Of a stretch of DNA of 64,000 bases, positions 8,948 to 18,196 are shown one piece after another. Position numbers and translations under genes: made by a program. Under the pieces are notes generated by a model, which was not told the origin of the DNA, did no database searches, and worked only from the letters and a program-made list of their open reading frames with translations. The stretch is from Chryseobacterium sp. ZHDP1 (lineage in GTDB: Bacteria > Bacteroidota > Bacteroidia > Flavobacteriales > Weeksellaceae): the NCBI RefSeq assembly GCF_018603435.1, contig NZ_CP075682.1, positions 2,852,001-2,916,000 on the forward strand, given 5' to 3'. Each line of letters starts with the position of its first letter. The first letter of the stretch is position 1.

Positions 8948-11032
8948 ATGTTTGTTCAGAAAACAAAACCATTCCTTTATTTAGGAGTCTTTTACCTTAT
9001 CATTTCTTTAATCATAAGGATTGTATTTTTCTTCCATCCCATTACCACAGCCAGTTTTGGGGTGTTTGAAGTGTTAAAAATAATTTTGGTAGGTGTTCTC
9101 AATGATGCTTTGGTTTTTATTTTAGCCAGCACCTTTTTAGCCCTCTATTTTTTATTTTTATCCAATTCAAAATATCAGAAACCTTACGGACAGATCATTT
9201 TGGGGATTTTAGTCCTGTTTTTTCTGTACATCCTTCTGATTCCGAACAATATTTTCAAACAATACGGCGGCTCGGTTGCAGAAATCGCGCTGGCTTTTAT
9301 CGGCTTAAAAATTATCTGCTTCGCATTAATGCTTTTCCTTCCGAAACAACGTTTGAAAATACGGAATGTACTTTATTTCATAACGCTTTTTCTGTACGTT
9401 TTACTCATCGTATTCAACGCAGTAAGCGAATATTTCTTCTATAACGAATTCGGACTGAGATATAATTTCATCGCGGTAGATTATCTCATTTACACCAATG
9501 AAGTAATAGGAAACATCATGGAAAGCTACCCTGTGGTTCCTCTTTTCTCAGTAATTTTTCTGGTAACACTCTCGATCACATTTTTCATTTTTAAAAGAAC
9601 TAAAAAAGAGCTTTTGGATCTTCCGGATGTGAAGCAGAAATTTATTTTACTGGGATCGTTTATTCTTTTGATTGGAGTAAGCTTATTTGGATTAAATTTC
9701 ACTACAAAAATGAAAGGAAGCAGTGTTTTTGAAGAAGAAATTCAGGCAAACGGTCTTCCGAAATTCTATTGGGCATTTACCCACAATGAGCTGGATTATT
9801 TTCAGTTTTATCCCGAAATCAATCAGAATCAGGCAGAAAAAAACTTTTTAAGCCAGTTTGCTCCACCTGTCCTGAAAAGAAATATTGTTTCTGCAGAACC
9901 GGAACTGAAAAAAAATGTTGTCTTAATTTCTATTGAAAGTTTATCCGCAGATTTTTTAGCACATTATGGAAATACACAGAAAATCACTCCTTTTTTAGAC
10001 AGTCTGGCCGATAAATCATTAATGTTTACCAATCTTTACGCTACCGGAAACAGAACCGTCCGCGGTCTTGAAGCGTTAACGCTCTGCATTCCTCCTACTG
10101 CCGGAGAAAGCATTATTAAAAGAGAGAACAACAAAAATAAATTTACCACAGGAAGTGTTTTCAAATCAAAAGGATATGATGTGAAATTTTTGTACGGAGG
10201 ATACAGCTATTTCGATAATATGCAGGATTTCTACGCCGGAAACGGATATGATATTGTCGACAGAAATAATTTCAAGCCGGAAGAAATTACGTTTGCAAAC
10301 GTTTGGGGTGTTGCCGATGAAGACATGGCAAAAAAAGCCATCCAAACCATGAATGCCGAAGCAAAATCCGGAAAGCCGTTCTTCAATCACTGGATGACGG
10401 TTTCCAACCACAGACCTTTTACCTATCCTGAAGGAAAAATTGATATCCCCGGAAATGCAAAATCCCGTGAAGGCGGTGTAAAATACACAGATTATGCTTT
10501 GAAAAAATTCTTCGAAATGGCTAAAAAACAGGACTGGTATAAAAATACGGTCTTCGTTATCATTGCAGATCATTGTGCTTCCAGCGCAGGAGACACAGAA
10601 CTTCCGATGGATAAATACAGAATTCCAGCAATGGTTTTTTCAGAAGGATTTATCCAGCCGCAGAAATTTACTCAGACCATGTCTCAGATTGATGTGATGC
10701 CTACTGTTTTCGGTTTGCTGAACTTCAGTTATCAGTCGAAATTTTTAGGACAGGACGTTTTCAGCAAAGAATTTCAGCCGAAAGCTTATGTTGCAACCTA
10801 TCAGGATTTAGGATTTGTGAAGGACAATTATTTAACGGTTATTTCTCCGGTAAGAAAGGTTAAGCAATACGCTCTGGTTCAGCAGAAAAACAATCTTGCT
10901 CCGGAATTTAATATTTATTTTGATGAAAATCCTTTAAAAGAAAAGGAACAGAATAAGCCGATGGTGGATGCAGCGATTTCAGCGTATCAGTCGACTTCTT
11001 TCTGGCTGAAAAAAAATCAGCTGAATCGATAA
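8948..11032 (+). CDS. LtaS-type membrane sulfatase / phosphoglycerol transferase family protein
   Basis: The 694-residue protein has five predicted membrane helices in the first ~220 residues followed by an alkaline-phosphatase-superfamily sulfatase domain facing the periplasm. Visible family landmarks are NVVLISIESLSADFL (metal ligands), ATGNRTVRGLEALTL (Thr nucleophile region), NHWMTVSNHRPFTYP and VFVIIADHCASS (metal ligands). Members transfer phosphoglycerol or phosphoethanolamine groups to envelope polymers; the substrate here is unknown. A TATTTTTG box (8914-8921) precedes it. Confidence 0.88.
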   Translation: MFVQKTKPFLYLGVFYLIISLIIRIVFFFHPITTASFGVFEVLKIILVGVLNDALVFILASTFLALYFLFLSNSKYQKPYGQIILGILVLFFLYILLIPNNIFKQYGGSVAEIALAFIGLKIICFALMLFLPKQRLKIRNVLYFITLFLYVLLIVFNAVSEYFFYNEFGLRYNFIAVDYLIYTNEVIGNIMESYPVVPLFSVIFLVTLSITFFIFKRTKKELLDLPDVKQKFILLGSFILLIGVSLFGLNFTTKMKGSSVFEEEIQANGLPKFYWAFTHNELDYFQFYPEINQNQAEKNFLSQFAPPVLKRNIVSAEPELKKNVVLISIESLSADFLAHYGNTQKITPFLDSLADKSLMFTNLYATGNRTVRGLEALTLCIPPTAGESIIKRENNKNKFTTGSVFKSKGYDVKFLYGGYSYFDNMQDFYAGNGYDIVDRNNFKPEEITFANVWGVADEDMAKKAIQTMNAEAKSGKPFFNHWMTVSNHRPFTYPEGKIDIPGNAKSREGGVKYTDYALKKFFEMAKKQDWYKNTVFVIIADHCASSAGDTELPMDKYRIPAMVFSEGFIQPQKFTQTMSQIDVMPTVFGLLNFSYQSKFLGQDVFSKEFQPKAYVATYQDLGFVKDNYLTVISPVRKVKQYALVQQKNNLAPEFNIYFDENPLKEKEQNKPMVDAAISAYQSTSFWLKKNQLNR

Positions 11033-11113
11033 ATATTTTGAAAATATCATAATCCGCACAAAAATTGTATGGTTTAAATTTTTAAATTTACCAACAAATA
11101 AAAAATACAAACT

Positions 11114-11965
11114 ATGAGATGGACGGACGACAGAGGCGGTAATGTGGAAGACAGACGCGGACTTGGCGGCGGAGCCGTTGTAGGAGGCGGACTGGGAACG
11201 CTTATTATTGCTGCAATTATATTCTTTCTGGGAGGAGATCCTTCCTCAATTCTTTCTTCGGGAGCAGGTTCCGGATCTCCGAGAACAGAGCAGAGAGAAC
11301 TGACTGCGGAAGACAAAAAAATCGGAGAAATGATAGACATGATGGGAAAATGGAACATCACGACATGGGATCAGGTTTTTCAGGAAAACGGAATGCAGTA
11401 TACTCCACCGAAAATTATCCTCTTTTCGGAGACTACACAGTCCGGCTGCGGAGTGGCACAGTCTGCAATGGGACCTTTTTACTGTCCTGCAGATCAGTCT
11501 GTTTATATGGACATGAGCTTTTTCAATGAACTTCAACAAAGATTCGGCGCTAAAGTAACGGAATTTACGGTAGCCTATGTTTTGGCACATGAAGTTGGAC
11601 ATCATGTTCAGACGCTTTTAGGAACAACGCAAAAAGTAGATCAGCTACGAAGAAGCGGACAGTATTCTGAAGCAGAAATGAACAGAGTTTCTGTTGCCAC
11701 AGAACTTCAGGCAGATTTTTACGCCGGAGTATGGGCAAAAAGGACGGATGCTGAAAAGCACATTTTGGAACCCGGAGATATTCAGTCGGCTATTGAAGCT
11801 GCTGAAGCGGTAGGTGATGATAATATCCAGAGAAGATCACAGGGATACGTTAATCAGGAAAGCTTTACGCATGGATCATCTGCGCAACGTAAAGAATGGT
11901 TTATGAAAGGATACAACACCGGAGACATCCGACAGGGAGATACTTTCAATCAGCTTTTGAAATAA
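11114..11965 (+). CDS. Neutral zinc metallopeptidase (YpfJ / KPN_02809 family)
   Basis: The 283-residue protein has a short polar N-terminus, a Gly-rich segment, one membrane helix (LGTLIIAAIIFFLGG, residues ~29-43) and a zinc-peptidase-like domain. The motif HEVGHH at about residue 159 and a downstream ELQADFYAG supply the expected zinc ligands and catalytic glutamate. The substrate is unknown. It stands alone and shares a bidirectional terminator with the convergent GLPGLI gene. Confidence 0.92.
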   Translation: MRWTDDRGGNVEDRRGLGGGAVVGGGLGTLIIAAIIFFLGGDPSSILSSGAGSGSPRTEQRELTAEDKKIGEMIDMMGKWNITTWDQVFQENGMQYTPPKIILFSETTQSGCGVAQSAMGPFYCPADQSVYMDMSFFNELQQRFGAKVTEFTVAYVLAHEVGHHVQTLLGTTQKVDQLRRSGQYSEAEMNRVSVATELQADFYAGVWAKRTDAEKHILEPGDIQSAIEAAEAVGDDNIQRRSQGYVNQESFTHGSSAQRKEWFMKGYNTGDIRQGDTFNQLLK

Positions 11966-11987
11966 TTATTTAAATCAGTCAAATAAA

Positions 11988-12019
11988 AACCCTGAAGAAC
12001 CAATCTTCAGGGTTAATTT
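11988..12019. terminator. Bidirectional terminator between the zinc peptidase and GLPGLI genes
   Basis: AACCCTGAAGA (11988-11998) and TCTTCAGGGTT (12004-12014) form a perfect 11-bp stem with a 5-nt loop, with A/T tracts on both sides. Confidence 0.85.
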
Positions 12020-12874
12020 TTATTGTAATTCTATCGGGTTGCTGTTTCTTTTTGCTTCCTCTTTTACTCTTTCTTCCATACGTTTTCTGAAATCCCCGGA
12101 ATTTCCTCCACCGAATCCACCGCCGCCACGGTTTCCTCCACCACCGTCAATCCTCATCGGCGCACCCATTCCGCCGCCTTGTGTCATAAATGACATCGGA
12201 TCTGCCATGAATTTTTTCTGCTGTTTTACATAATCGTCTCTTTTCACTTTAATGGTATTTCCGAACTGGCTCATTGTCGGAAAGTCTGCGATTTTGTAAT
12301 TTTTCATCAAATCGAAAGAATATTCTCCTTTATCGTCCTCTACTTTCACGATAAGTCCGGGAAGTCCGCCGAATTTGTATGGTCCGTCCTGATAAGGCAG
12401 ATCTGTGGTAAACCACGCCGTCCATTTTCTTCCTCCAAAATCTGTTTCTGCTTTCTGAACTTTATAATCTCCGATTTTTGTGGTTTCTGAAGCAATTTTC
12501 CAGTTGATCGGGCGGTCTTCCTCGTAAGTATAAATATCTCTTCCGATTCTGTCTTTGAAGGTTATTTTCTGGCTTTTCTTATCTTTTTCAACAGAATAAT
12601 TGATGTTTGACCGTAAAGCTTCCATCTGATCTCTGTTAAAACCTCTTGCTCCTCCACTTTGTATGGCTGCCTGAATGACAGAATCTCTTTTAATTCTGTT
12701 TTCGGAATAAAAAACAGATTTTTCCGGAGAAATATCCAGATACGCATTTTCTGTTTTGGTATCATTTTTATTGGATGCATCGGGTTTCATCGTCACCTGA
12801 TATACAAATCTGTTGGTTTGTGCAAAAGCGGTCTGCATGAACAGAGCCAAAGCAAGAATGCCTAATTTTTTCAT
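12020..12874 (-). CDS. GLPGLI family secreted protein
   Basis: The 284-residue protein has a signal peptide (MKKLGILALALFMQTAFAQ) and carries the family-defining GLPGLI string in YKFGGLPGLIVKVEDDKG near residue 170. The family is restricted to Bacteroidota and has no established function. The C-terminal 60 residues are unusual: a glycine-rich stretch (repeated GGG blocks and MRIDGGGG) followed by a basic/acidic helix. It is transcribed toward the zinc peptidase gene. Confidence 0.9.
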   Translation of the reverse strand: MKKLGILALALFMQTAFAQTNRFVYQVTMKPDASNKNDTKTENAYLDISPEKSVFYSENRIKRDSVIQAAIQSGGARGFNRDQMEALRSNINYSVEKDKKSQKITFKDRIGRDIYTYEEDRPINWKIASETTKIGDYKVQKAETDFGGRKWTAWFTTDLPYQDGPYKFGGLPGLIVKVEDDKGEYSFDLMKNYKIADFPTMSQFGNTIKVKRDDYVKQQKKFMADPMSFMTQGGGMGAPMRIDGGGGNRGGGGFGGGNSGDFRKRMEERVKEEAKRNSNPIELQ

Positions 12875-13086
12875 TTATAGTATATTTTTTGTAAACCGTA
12901 ATTTTAAAGACTACACAAAAAAAACGTGAAATCTTTGTTTTATTTATAGATTTAAAATCCAGATCAAAGTTAAATCAAAAACTACCTAAAGCGTTTCTAT
13001 TGTGGAAACTTTAAACTTTTTTAACAATAAATTCATCCGCGAAACACATCTATTAAGAACAGAATCATTAAAATAGATATCTTCGA

Positions 13087-13118
13087 TTTGAGATTGCGGA
13101 AATTAGTTCGTATTTTTG
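13087..13118 (+). promoter_or_regulatory. Promoter of the hesB-sufB transcript
   Basis: TTTG (13087-13090) followed by 20 nt and TATTTTTG (13111-13118) fits the Bacteroidota -33/-7 pattern. The hesB start codon lies 29 nt further. Confidence 0.6.
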
Positions 13119-13146
13119 CATTATTAAATCATTCTAAATAAATACA

Positions 13147-13476
13147 ATGATAAAAGTATCAGATCAAGCAAAAGCAAAAGCCATTCAGCTGATGACAGAA
13201 GATGGTTTTAAGCCTTTTGAAGACTATATAAGAGTAGGGGTAAAAAGCGGAGGATGCTCTGGTTTAGAATATGTTCTGAAGTTTGATAACGAAAAAACAG
13301 ATGCCGACCAGATTTTTGAAGACAATGATATTAAAATTATTGTAGATAAAAAATCAATCCTCTATTTGGCTGGAACCACTCTTGAATATTCAGGAGGTTT
13401 AAACGGAAAAGGATTTGTTTTTAACAATCCGAATGCATCCAGAACCTGCGGATGCGGTGAGAGTTTTTCTTTGTAA
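13147..13476 (+). CDS. HesB/IscA (SufA-type) iron-sulfur cluster assembly protein
   Basis: This is an A-type carrier that accepts [Fe-S] clusters from the SufBCD scaffold and delivers them to apo-proteins. The 109 residues contain the three invariant cysteines: C37 in GGCSGLEY and C101/C103 in CGCGESF at the C-terminus. It lies 79 bp upstream of sufB, and a perfect 12-bp inverted repeat occupies the gap. The position makes it the SufA-like partner of this cluster, although A-type family membership is clearer than the exact subfamily. Confidence 0.93.
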   Translation: MIKVSDQAKAKAIQLMTEDGFKPFEDYIRVGVKSGGCSGLEYVLKFDNEKTDADQIFEDNDIKIIVDKKSILYLAGTTLEYSGGLNGKGFVFNNPNASRTCGCGESFSL

Positions 13477-13490
13477 AAAGACATTGGATG

Positions 13491-13530
13491 CAGATTTCAG
13501 ATGTACATAAAAAATCAGATCTGAAATCTG
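13491..13530 (+). repeat. Perfect 12-bp inverted repeat between hesB and sufB
   Basis: CAGATTTCAGAT (13491-13502) and ATCTGAAATCTG (13519-13530) are exact reverse complements with a 16-nt A-rich loop. No T-run follows directly, so it is more likely an mRNA-stability or attenuation hairpin than a simple terminator. Confidence 0.7.
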
Positions 13531-13555
13531 TCTTCTAAAATCTTAAAAAAAAATA

Positions 13556-15004
13556 ATGAATAAATATACTGAAGACGATCTAAGAGTCGATCTGGAAAAT
13601 AAAAAATACGAATTCGGATGGGAAACAAAAATCGATTACGAAGATTTCCCAACGGGTTTAAATGAAGACATCGTCCGTGCAATTTCTGCTAAAAAAGAAG
13701 AGCCGGAATGGATGACGGAATGGCGTCTGGAATCGTTCAGAATCTGGCAGAAAATGACTGAACCGGACTGGGCAAATATTAAATATGAAAAGCCTGATTT
13801 TCAAGCGATTAAATATTATGCTGCGCCAAAAGTAAAACCTGAACTGGAAAGTCTGGACGAAGTAGATCCTGAATTGCTGAAGACATTCGAAAAATTAGGA
13901 ATCAATATCGAAGAACAGAAAAGACTTTCAGGTGTTGCCGTAGATATTGTAATGGATTCCGTTTCTGTAAAAACAACGTTTCAGGATACGTTAATGGAAA
14001 AAGGAATTATTTTCTGCTCCATTTCCGAAGCAATAAAAAACCATCCTGATTTAGTAAGAAAATATCTTGGAAAAGTAGTTCCGAGAGGAGATAATTTCTA
14101 TGCAGCTCTTAATTCCGCAGTATTTTCTGACGGAAGTTTCTGCTACATTCCGAAAGGCGTAAGATGTCCGATGGAATTGTCTACGTATTTCAGAATCAAT
14201 CAGGCAGGAACAGGTCAGTTTGAAAGAACACTTGTGATTGCAGATGAAGGAAGTTATGTTTCTTACCTTGAAGGCTGCACAGCTCCGTCAAGAGATGAAA
14301 ACCAGCTTCACGCAGCGGTTGTTGAGCTGATCGCAATGGATGATGCCGAAATTAAATATTCCACCGTACAAAACTGGTATCCGGGAAATGAAGAAGGAAA
14401 AGGAGGGGTTTTCAATTTCGTAACGAAAAGAGGACTTTGCGAAAGAAATGCAAAAATCTCATGGACTCAGGTTGAAACAGGTTCTGCGGTAACGTGGAAA
14501 TATCCTTCATGTATCTTAAAGGGCGACGGATCCATCGGTGAGTTCTACTCTATCGCAGTGACGAACAATCATCAGTATGCGGATACAGGGACCAAGATGA
14601 TCCACATTGGCAAGAATACCAAATCTACCATCATTTCCAAAGGTATTTCTGCAGGAAAATCCAATAATTCATACAGAGGTCTGGTAAAAGTAATGCCTTC
14701 TGCAAAAGGAGCAAGAAATTTCTCTCAGTGCGATTCTTTACTGATGGGGAATGAATGTGGAGCTCATACTTTCCCGTATATTGAAATTAAAGATCCGACT
14801 GCACAACTGGAGCACGAAGCAACGACTTCAAAAATCGGGGAAGATCAAATTTTCTACTGTAACCAGAGAGGAATTGATACAGAAAGAGCTATTGCTCTGA
14901 TTGTAAATGGTTTCAGCAAAGAAGTTTTAAATAAACTGCCAATGGAATTTGCCATTGAAGCTCAGAAATTGCTTGAGATTTCTTTGGAAGGTTCTGTGGG
15001 GTAA
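13556..15004 (+). CDS. sufB: Fe-S cluster assembly scaffold SufB
   Basis: SufB is the scaffold subunit of the SufBCD complex on which [Fe-S] clusters are built in the cytoplasm. The 482-residue length is typical. Recognisable segments include [39 protein letters not shown], the beta-helix core [19 protein letters not shown] and the C-terminal [17 protein letters not shown]. Downstream, sufC and sufD follow on the same strand, separated from sufB by ~250 bp that contains a dispersed palindromic repeat and a new promoter-like box. Confidence 0.97.
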   Translation: MNKYTEDDLRVDLENKKYEFGWETKIDYEDFPTGLNEDIVRAISAKKEEPEWMTEWRLESFRIWQKMTEPDWANIKYEKPDFQAIKYYAAPKVKPELESLDEVDPELLKTFEKLGINIEEQKRLSGVAVDIVMDSVSVKTTFQDTLMEKGIIFCSISEAIKNHPDLVRKYLGKVVPRGDNFYAALNSAVFSDGSFCYIPKGVRCPMELSTYFRINQAGTGQFERTLVIADEGSYVSYLEGCTAPSRDENQLHAAVVELIAMDDAEIKYSTVQNWYPGNEEGKGGVFNFVTKRGLCERNAKISWTQVETGSAVTWKYPSCILKGDGSIGEFYSIAVTNNHQYADTGTKMIHIGKNTKSTIISKGISAGKSNNSYRGLVKVMPSAKGARNFSQCDSLLMGNECGAHTFPYIEIKDPTAQLEHEATTSKIGEDQIFYCNQRGIDTERAIALIVNGFSKEVLNKLPMEFAIEAQKLLEISLEGSVG

Positions 15005-15032
15005 TGTTTATCCTTAAGTTTGACACATTGTT

Positions 15033-15104
15033 TGTCATTCTGAACAAAGCAAAGCGGAGTGAAGAATCTAAGTTAAAATAGATTTCTCCTTCGTCGAAAT
15101 GACA
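15033..15104. repeat. Dispersed palindromic repeat (REP-like), copy 1
   Basis: The 72-bp unit begins TGTCATTC, continues with GAACAAAGC and GAAGAATCT, and ends with AGATTTCTCC and GTCGAAATGACA, so it is imperfectly self-complementary. A second copy with the same order of blocks lies at 61618-61699. Here it sits between sufB and sufC. Confidence 0.8.
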
Positions 15105-15181
15105 AAACAACGCATTAAAGATTTGTTTAAATTCTTAATGTTCAAAATAAATAAAAATAGTATTTCATTTGCAAGTGTAAG

Positions 15182-15189
15182 TACTTTTG
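15182..15189 (+). promoter_or_regulatory. Possible -7 box for sufCD
   Basis: TACTTTTG matches TAnnTTTG and lies 64 nt before the sufC start. No convincing -33 element is seen at the usual distance, so this is tentative. Confidence 0.4.
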
Positions 15190-15252
15190 TAATCAATGGT
15201 TTAGGATTATAAAAGATAAATGTTAGTCTGCCCTTGCGATAAATTTGAAAAT

Positions 15253-15999
15253 ATGTTAGAGATAAAAAACTTGCACGCCAAAATTGAAGACGGCGACAAA
15301 GAAATTTTAAAAGGAATTAATCTTGAAATAAAGCCGGGTGAAGTTCACGCCATTATGGGACCGAACGGAGCCGGAAAATCTACCCTTTCTTCTGTAATCG
15401 CAGGAAAAGAAGATTATGAAGTTACAGACGGAGAAATTATTTTCGGAGGTGAAAACATCATCGAAGATGCTCCTGAAGAAAGAGCCCACAAGGGAATTTT
15501 TCTTTCTTTCCAGTATCCGGTAGAAATTCCGGGAGTTTCTGTAACCAACTTCATCAAAGCAGCAATGAACGAAAACAGAAAAGCTAACGGATTGGGAGAA
15601 ATGCCGGCAAAAGAGATGTTGGCAATGATTCGTGAGAAATCTGAAAAATTAGGTATTAAAAAAGATTTCCTTTCAAGATCTTTAAACGAAGGATTTTCCG
15701 GAGGTGAGAAGAAAAGAAATGAAATTTTCCAGATGATGATGCTTGATCCGAAACTGGCTATTCTGGATGAAACTGATTCAGGATTGGACATTGATGCGTT
15801 AAGAATTGTTGCAGACGGTGTAAATGCTTTCAAAAATGAAGGAAATGCAGTTCTCCTGATTACTCACTATCAGAGATTGCTGAACTATATTCAGCCTGAT
15901 TTTGTTCATGTTTTAGCGAACGGGAAAATCATCAAAACTGGTGATAAATCTCTTGCGTTAGAGCTTGAAGAAAAAGGGTACGACTGGCTTTTAAATTAA
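15253..15999 (+). CDS. sufC: Fe-S cluster assembly ATPase SufC
   Basis: This ABC-type ATPase powers SufBCD. Visible motifs are Walker A GPNGAGKST, the signature LNEGFSGGEKKRNEI and Walker B LAILDETDSGLD, followed by the switch histidine in LLITHYQRLL. I choose the ATG at 15253 (MLEIKNLHAKI, 248 residues), because the upstream in-frame ATG at 15220 adds eleven residues not typical of the family. sufD begins 75 bp downstream. Confidence 0.96.
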   Translation: MLEIKNLHAKIEDGDKEILKGINLEIKPGEVHAIMGPNGAGKSTLSSVIAGKEDYEVTDGEIIFGGENIIEDAPEERAHKGIFLSFQYPVEIPGVSVTNFIKAAMNENRKANGLGEMPAKEMLAMIREKSEKLGIKKDFLSRSLNEGFSGGEKKRNEIFQMMMLDPKLAILDETDSGLDIDALRIVADGVNAFKNEGNAVLLITHYQRLLNYIQPDFVHVLANGKIIKTGDKSLALELEEKGYDWLLN

Positions 16000-16074
16000 T
16001 TAAAAGATTAAAAAATTCGGAGATTTTATCTGATCTCTTAGTTTAACAATTTCAGCCAAACAAAAAAAGAAAAA

Positions 16075-17409
16075 ATGGTGCAAACCACAGATATACCAGT
16101 AATGGCATTAAAAGAACAGATCATACAAAACCATAATGAATTTTTGGAGAGCCTTCGTCACAGATTTCTGGATGAAGATCGTAAAGCAGCTCTTCAGAGG
16201 TTCGAAAAAGCTGGTTTTCCTACAAAAAAGGACGAAGAATATAAATATACCAACTTAAAGGAAATTACTGAGAAAGCTTATAACTTTTTCCCGAAAGAAA
16301 GTCACAACATCACCAAAGAACAGTTGGACCATCTGCACTTAGGTGAAGAGAATTTCGACTGGATTACTTTCGTGAACGGTAAACTTCATAAAGAATTATC
16401 TAAAGTTTCCATTGAAAATGTTGAGTTTCTTTCATTCAATTATGCATTGAATGATGAGAAACACAGAGATGTTTTCGAGAAATATTTCAATAGGATTGCT
16501 GAAGATCAATCTGCTTTCACGAATTTGAATCAGGCATACTGCAAATACGGATTCTTTCTTAAAGTTCCCAAAAATGTAGTGATTGAAAAGCCGATTCATG
16601 TTTTCTATATTTCTCAGAATCAGGAAGAAAACACATTCTACAATACGAGAAATTTATTAATCGTAGAAGAAGGTGCCAAAGTGGAAATTATTGAAAGTCA
16701 TCACAATTTTGACAGCACTTATGTGTTGACAAATTCTGTAACGGAAATTTTTACTTATCCGAATGCAAAAGCGGACTGGCATAAATTACAGAACGACAAC
16801 GATACTTCTTATTTAATTGACAATACTTTCGCAAAACAGGAAAAAGACAGCTTAACGACTGTAAATACATTCTCTTTCGGAGGTAAACTTGTGAGAAACA
16901 ACCTGGATTTCATCCAGAACGGATCGAATATCAATTCATTCATGAACGGAATTACCATTATCGGAAAAGATCAGTTGGTAGATCATCACACGGCGGTTCA
17001 CCACAATCAACCGAATTGCGAAAGTTACCAGAATTATAAAGGTATTTTCGACGGAAAATCTCACGGGGTTTTCAACGGGAAGGTTTTCGTTGATAAAATT
17101 GCCCAGAAAACGAATGCTTATCAGCAAAACAACAATGTTTTACTCAGCGAAGGAGCAACAATTGATACCAAACCTCAGCTTGAAATTTTTGCAGATGATG
17201 TAAAATGTTCTCACGGCTGTACAGTAGGACAATTGAATGAAGATGCGTTATTTTATCTGAGAGCAAGAGGGATTTCTAAAAAGGAAGCTCAGGCGTTATT
17301 GTTATACGCTTTTGCGAACGATGCCATGCAGAACATTGACATCGAGCCATTAAAAGAAAAGATTTCAAAGCTTCTGGCAGAGAAGCTTCAGGTTGATATA
17401 GAGTTTTAA
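16075..17409 (+). CDS. sufD: Fe-S cluster assembly protein SufD
   Basis: SufD is the partner of SufB in the SufBC2D complex and is needed for iron entry and cluster formation. The 444-residue sequence shows the family N-terminus (FPTKKDEEYKYTNLKEI) and the C-terminal beta-helix with DDVKCSHGCTVGQLNEDALFY, which carries the conserved Cys and His. The start may instead be the in-frame ATG at 16102 (MALKEQIIQN), which I consider equally likely. A terminator follows the stop. Confidence 0.95.
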   Translation: MVQTTDIPVMALKEQIIQNHNEFLESLRHRFLDEDRKAALQRFEKAGFPTKKDEEYKYTNLKEITEKAYNFFPKESHNITKEQLDHLHLGEENFDWITFVNGKLHKELSKVSIENVEFLSFNYALNDEKHRDVFEKYFNRIAEDQSAFTNLNQAYCKYGFFLKVPKNVVIEKPIHVFYISQNQEENTFYNTRNLLIVEEGAKVEIIESHHNFDSTYVLTNSVTEIFTYPNAKADWHKLQNDNDTSYLIDNTFAKQEKDSLTTVNTFSFGGKLVRNNLDFIQNGSNINSFMNGITIIGKDQLVDHHTAVHHNQPNCESYQNYKGIFDGKSHGVFNGKVFVDKIAQKTNAYQQNNNVLLSEGATIDTKPQLEIFADDVKCSHGCTVGQLNEDALFYLRARGISKKEAQALLLYAFANDAMQNIDIEPLKEKISKLLAEKLQVDIEF

Positions 17410-17431
17410 CAATATATAATTGATTAATAAG

Positions 17432-17468
17432 AAGGCTGTTTCATTTTTGGAACAGCTTTTATTTTTTG
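17432..17468 (+). terminator. Terminator of the suf operon
   Basis: GCTGTT (17435-17440) pairs with AACAGC (17451-17456), extended by flanking A/T pairs and followed by TTTTATTTTTT. The decayed gene on the opposite strand ends against it. Confidence 0.65.
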
Positions 17469-17992
17469 CTTTGATGACATCATTATATACATCTTCGGCT
17501 CCATCAGTATAAACTGAGAGAATTTGATTAAGATGCAAAAACTGCATTAGTGTTTCTTTTGAATAGAAATCTTTCTGAGTAACCGCCTGATAAACTAAAT
17601 TATCCCAAAGACCTGAGTCTATTGCAAGCATTGATGTATTAGTTGTTACCAAATAATCTTTGTATTCCTTGATTTTAGCATCAAATTCTGCCTTAGATGC
17701 AGTTGCTTTATTCTCGCTATCCGTACTGCCTGATCATAAAATACAGCATCTTTTGCTTTTAAGGTTTGTTCTGTTTCTATTGTTAATGGAAGTGCAGTTG
17801 GATCTTCACAAAGTTTTTGCAAGGAAGTAGATGCGTTCAGCTTTTGGTCAAATACTCCTTTCTGAGTATCTTTCCTAAAGATAAATCTTCTTTCCAAATT
17901 TTTAGGATCAGATAATTCCGCGTTTCTGCTGGTCGCGAATCTAAAAAGCGTCTGCGATGCATTATATTGGTATTTAAATTGTTTGTTGACAT
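17465..17992 (-). pseudogene. Frameshifted, truncated paralogue of the 1239-aa coiled-coil protein gene
   Basis: Reading the minus strand from the ATG at 17992 gives MSTNN, then a shift of frame into NASQTLFRFATSRNAE. This parallels the start of the protein encoded at 54830-58549 (MSGKNNASQTLFRFVSLRNP). A second frameshift lies near 17695-17710, where ...YDQAVRIAR jumps to KATASKAEFDAKIKEY. The next block (LWDNLVYQAVTQKDFYSKE) matches LWNNYIFQIVTQGDFYVKE of the intact protein. Only the first ~165 codons remain, and the 3' part is lost at the suf terminator. The leader and promoter in front of it are nearly unchanged. Confidence 0.85.
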
Positions 17993-18014
17993 TTTTTCTG
18001 TAAATTTGTTTTGT

Positions 18015-18158
18015 TTTTATAAAGGTTAAGATTTGAAGCCTCTTTTTAGTAGAGTCACTTCAGGTTTTAGCCTTATTTTTTTAGGTGGTCTTCAGGCTAA
18101 ATTATGTCCACCTTGAGTTTTAAAGTCTCTTTTCATTTTCTGTGTTGTTTCTATACTG
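18015..18158 (-). promoter_or_regulatory. Conserved 5' leader of the decayed paralogue
   Basis: Positions 18015-18101 are identical over 87 nt to 58567-58653, and similarity continues through to the promoter. Complementary blocks (TTTAGCC with GGCTAAA, GGTGG with CCACC) suggest a folded RNA leader. It ends ~25 nt before the pseudogene start. Confidence 0.75.
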
Positions 18159-18196
18159 CAAATATCCATCGGGGAAGCGACAAAACTTGACGTATT
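18159..18196 (-). promoter_or_regulatory. Dyad operator-promoter, copy a
   Basis: On the minus strand the site reads AATACGTCAAGTTTTGTCGC (18196-18177). After TTTTG come 14 nt and the -7-like box GATATTTG (18166-18159). The palindrome is ACGTCAA / TTGTCGC around GTT. Three further copies with identical geometry lie at 20268-20305 (+), 26163-26200 (+) and 58709-58746 (-). Confidence 0.7.

Noticed and set aside
10166..10573. 135-codon minus-strand ORF inside the sulfatase gene
   Set aside because: Lies entirely antisense to a conserved catalytic domain; no independent support.
14913..15110. A 65-codon minus-strand ORF between sufB and sufC
   Set aside because: It is a translation of the palindromic repeat at 15033-15104 plus the end of sufB; such frames recur wherever the repeat occurs.
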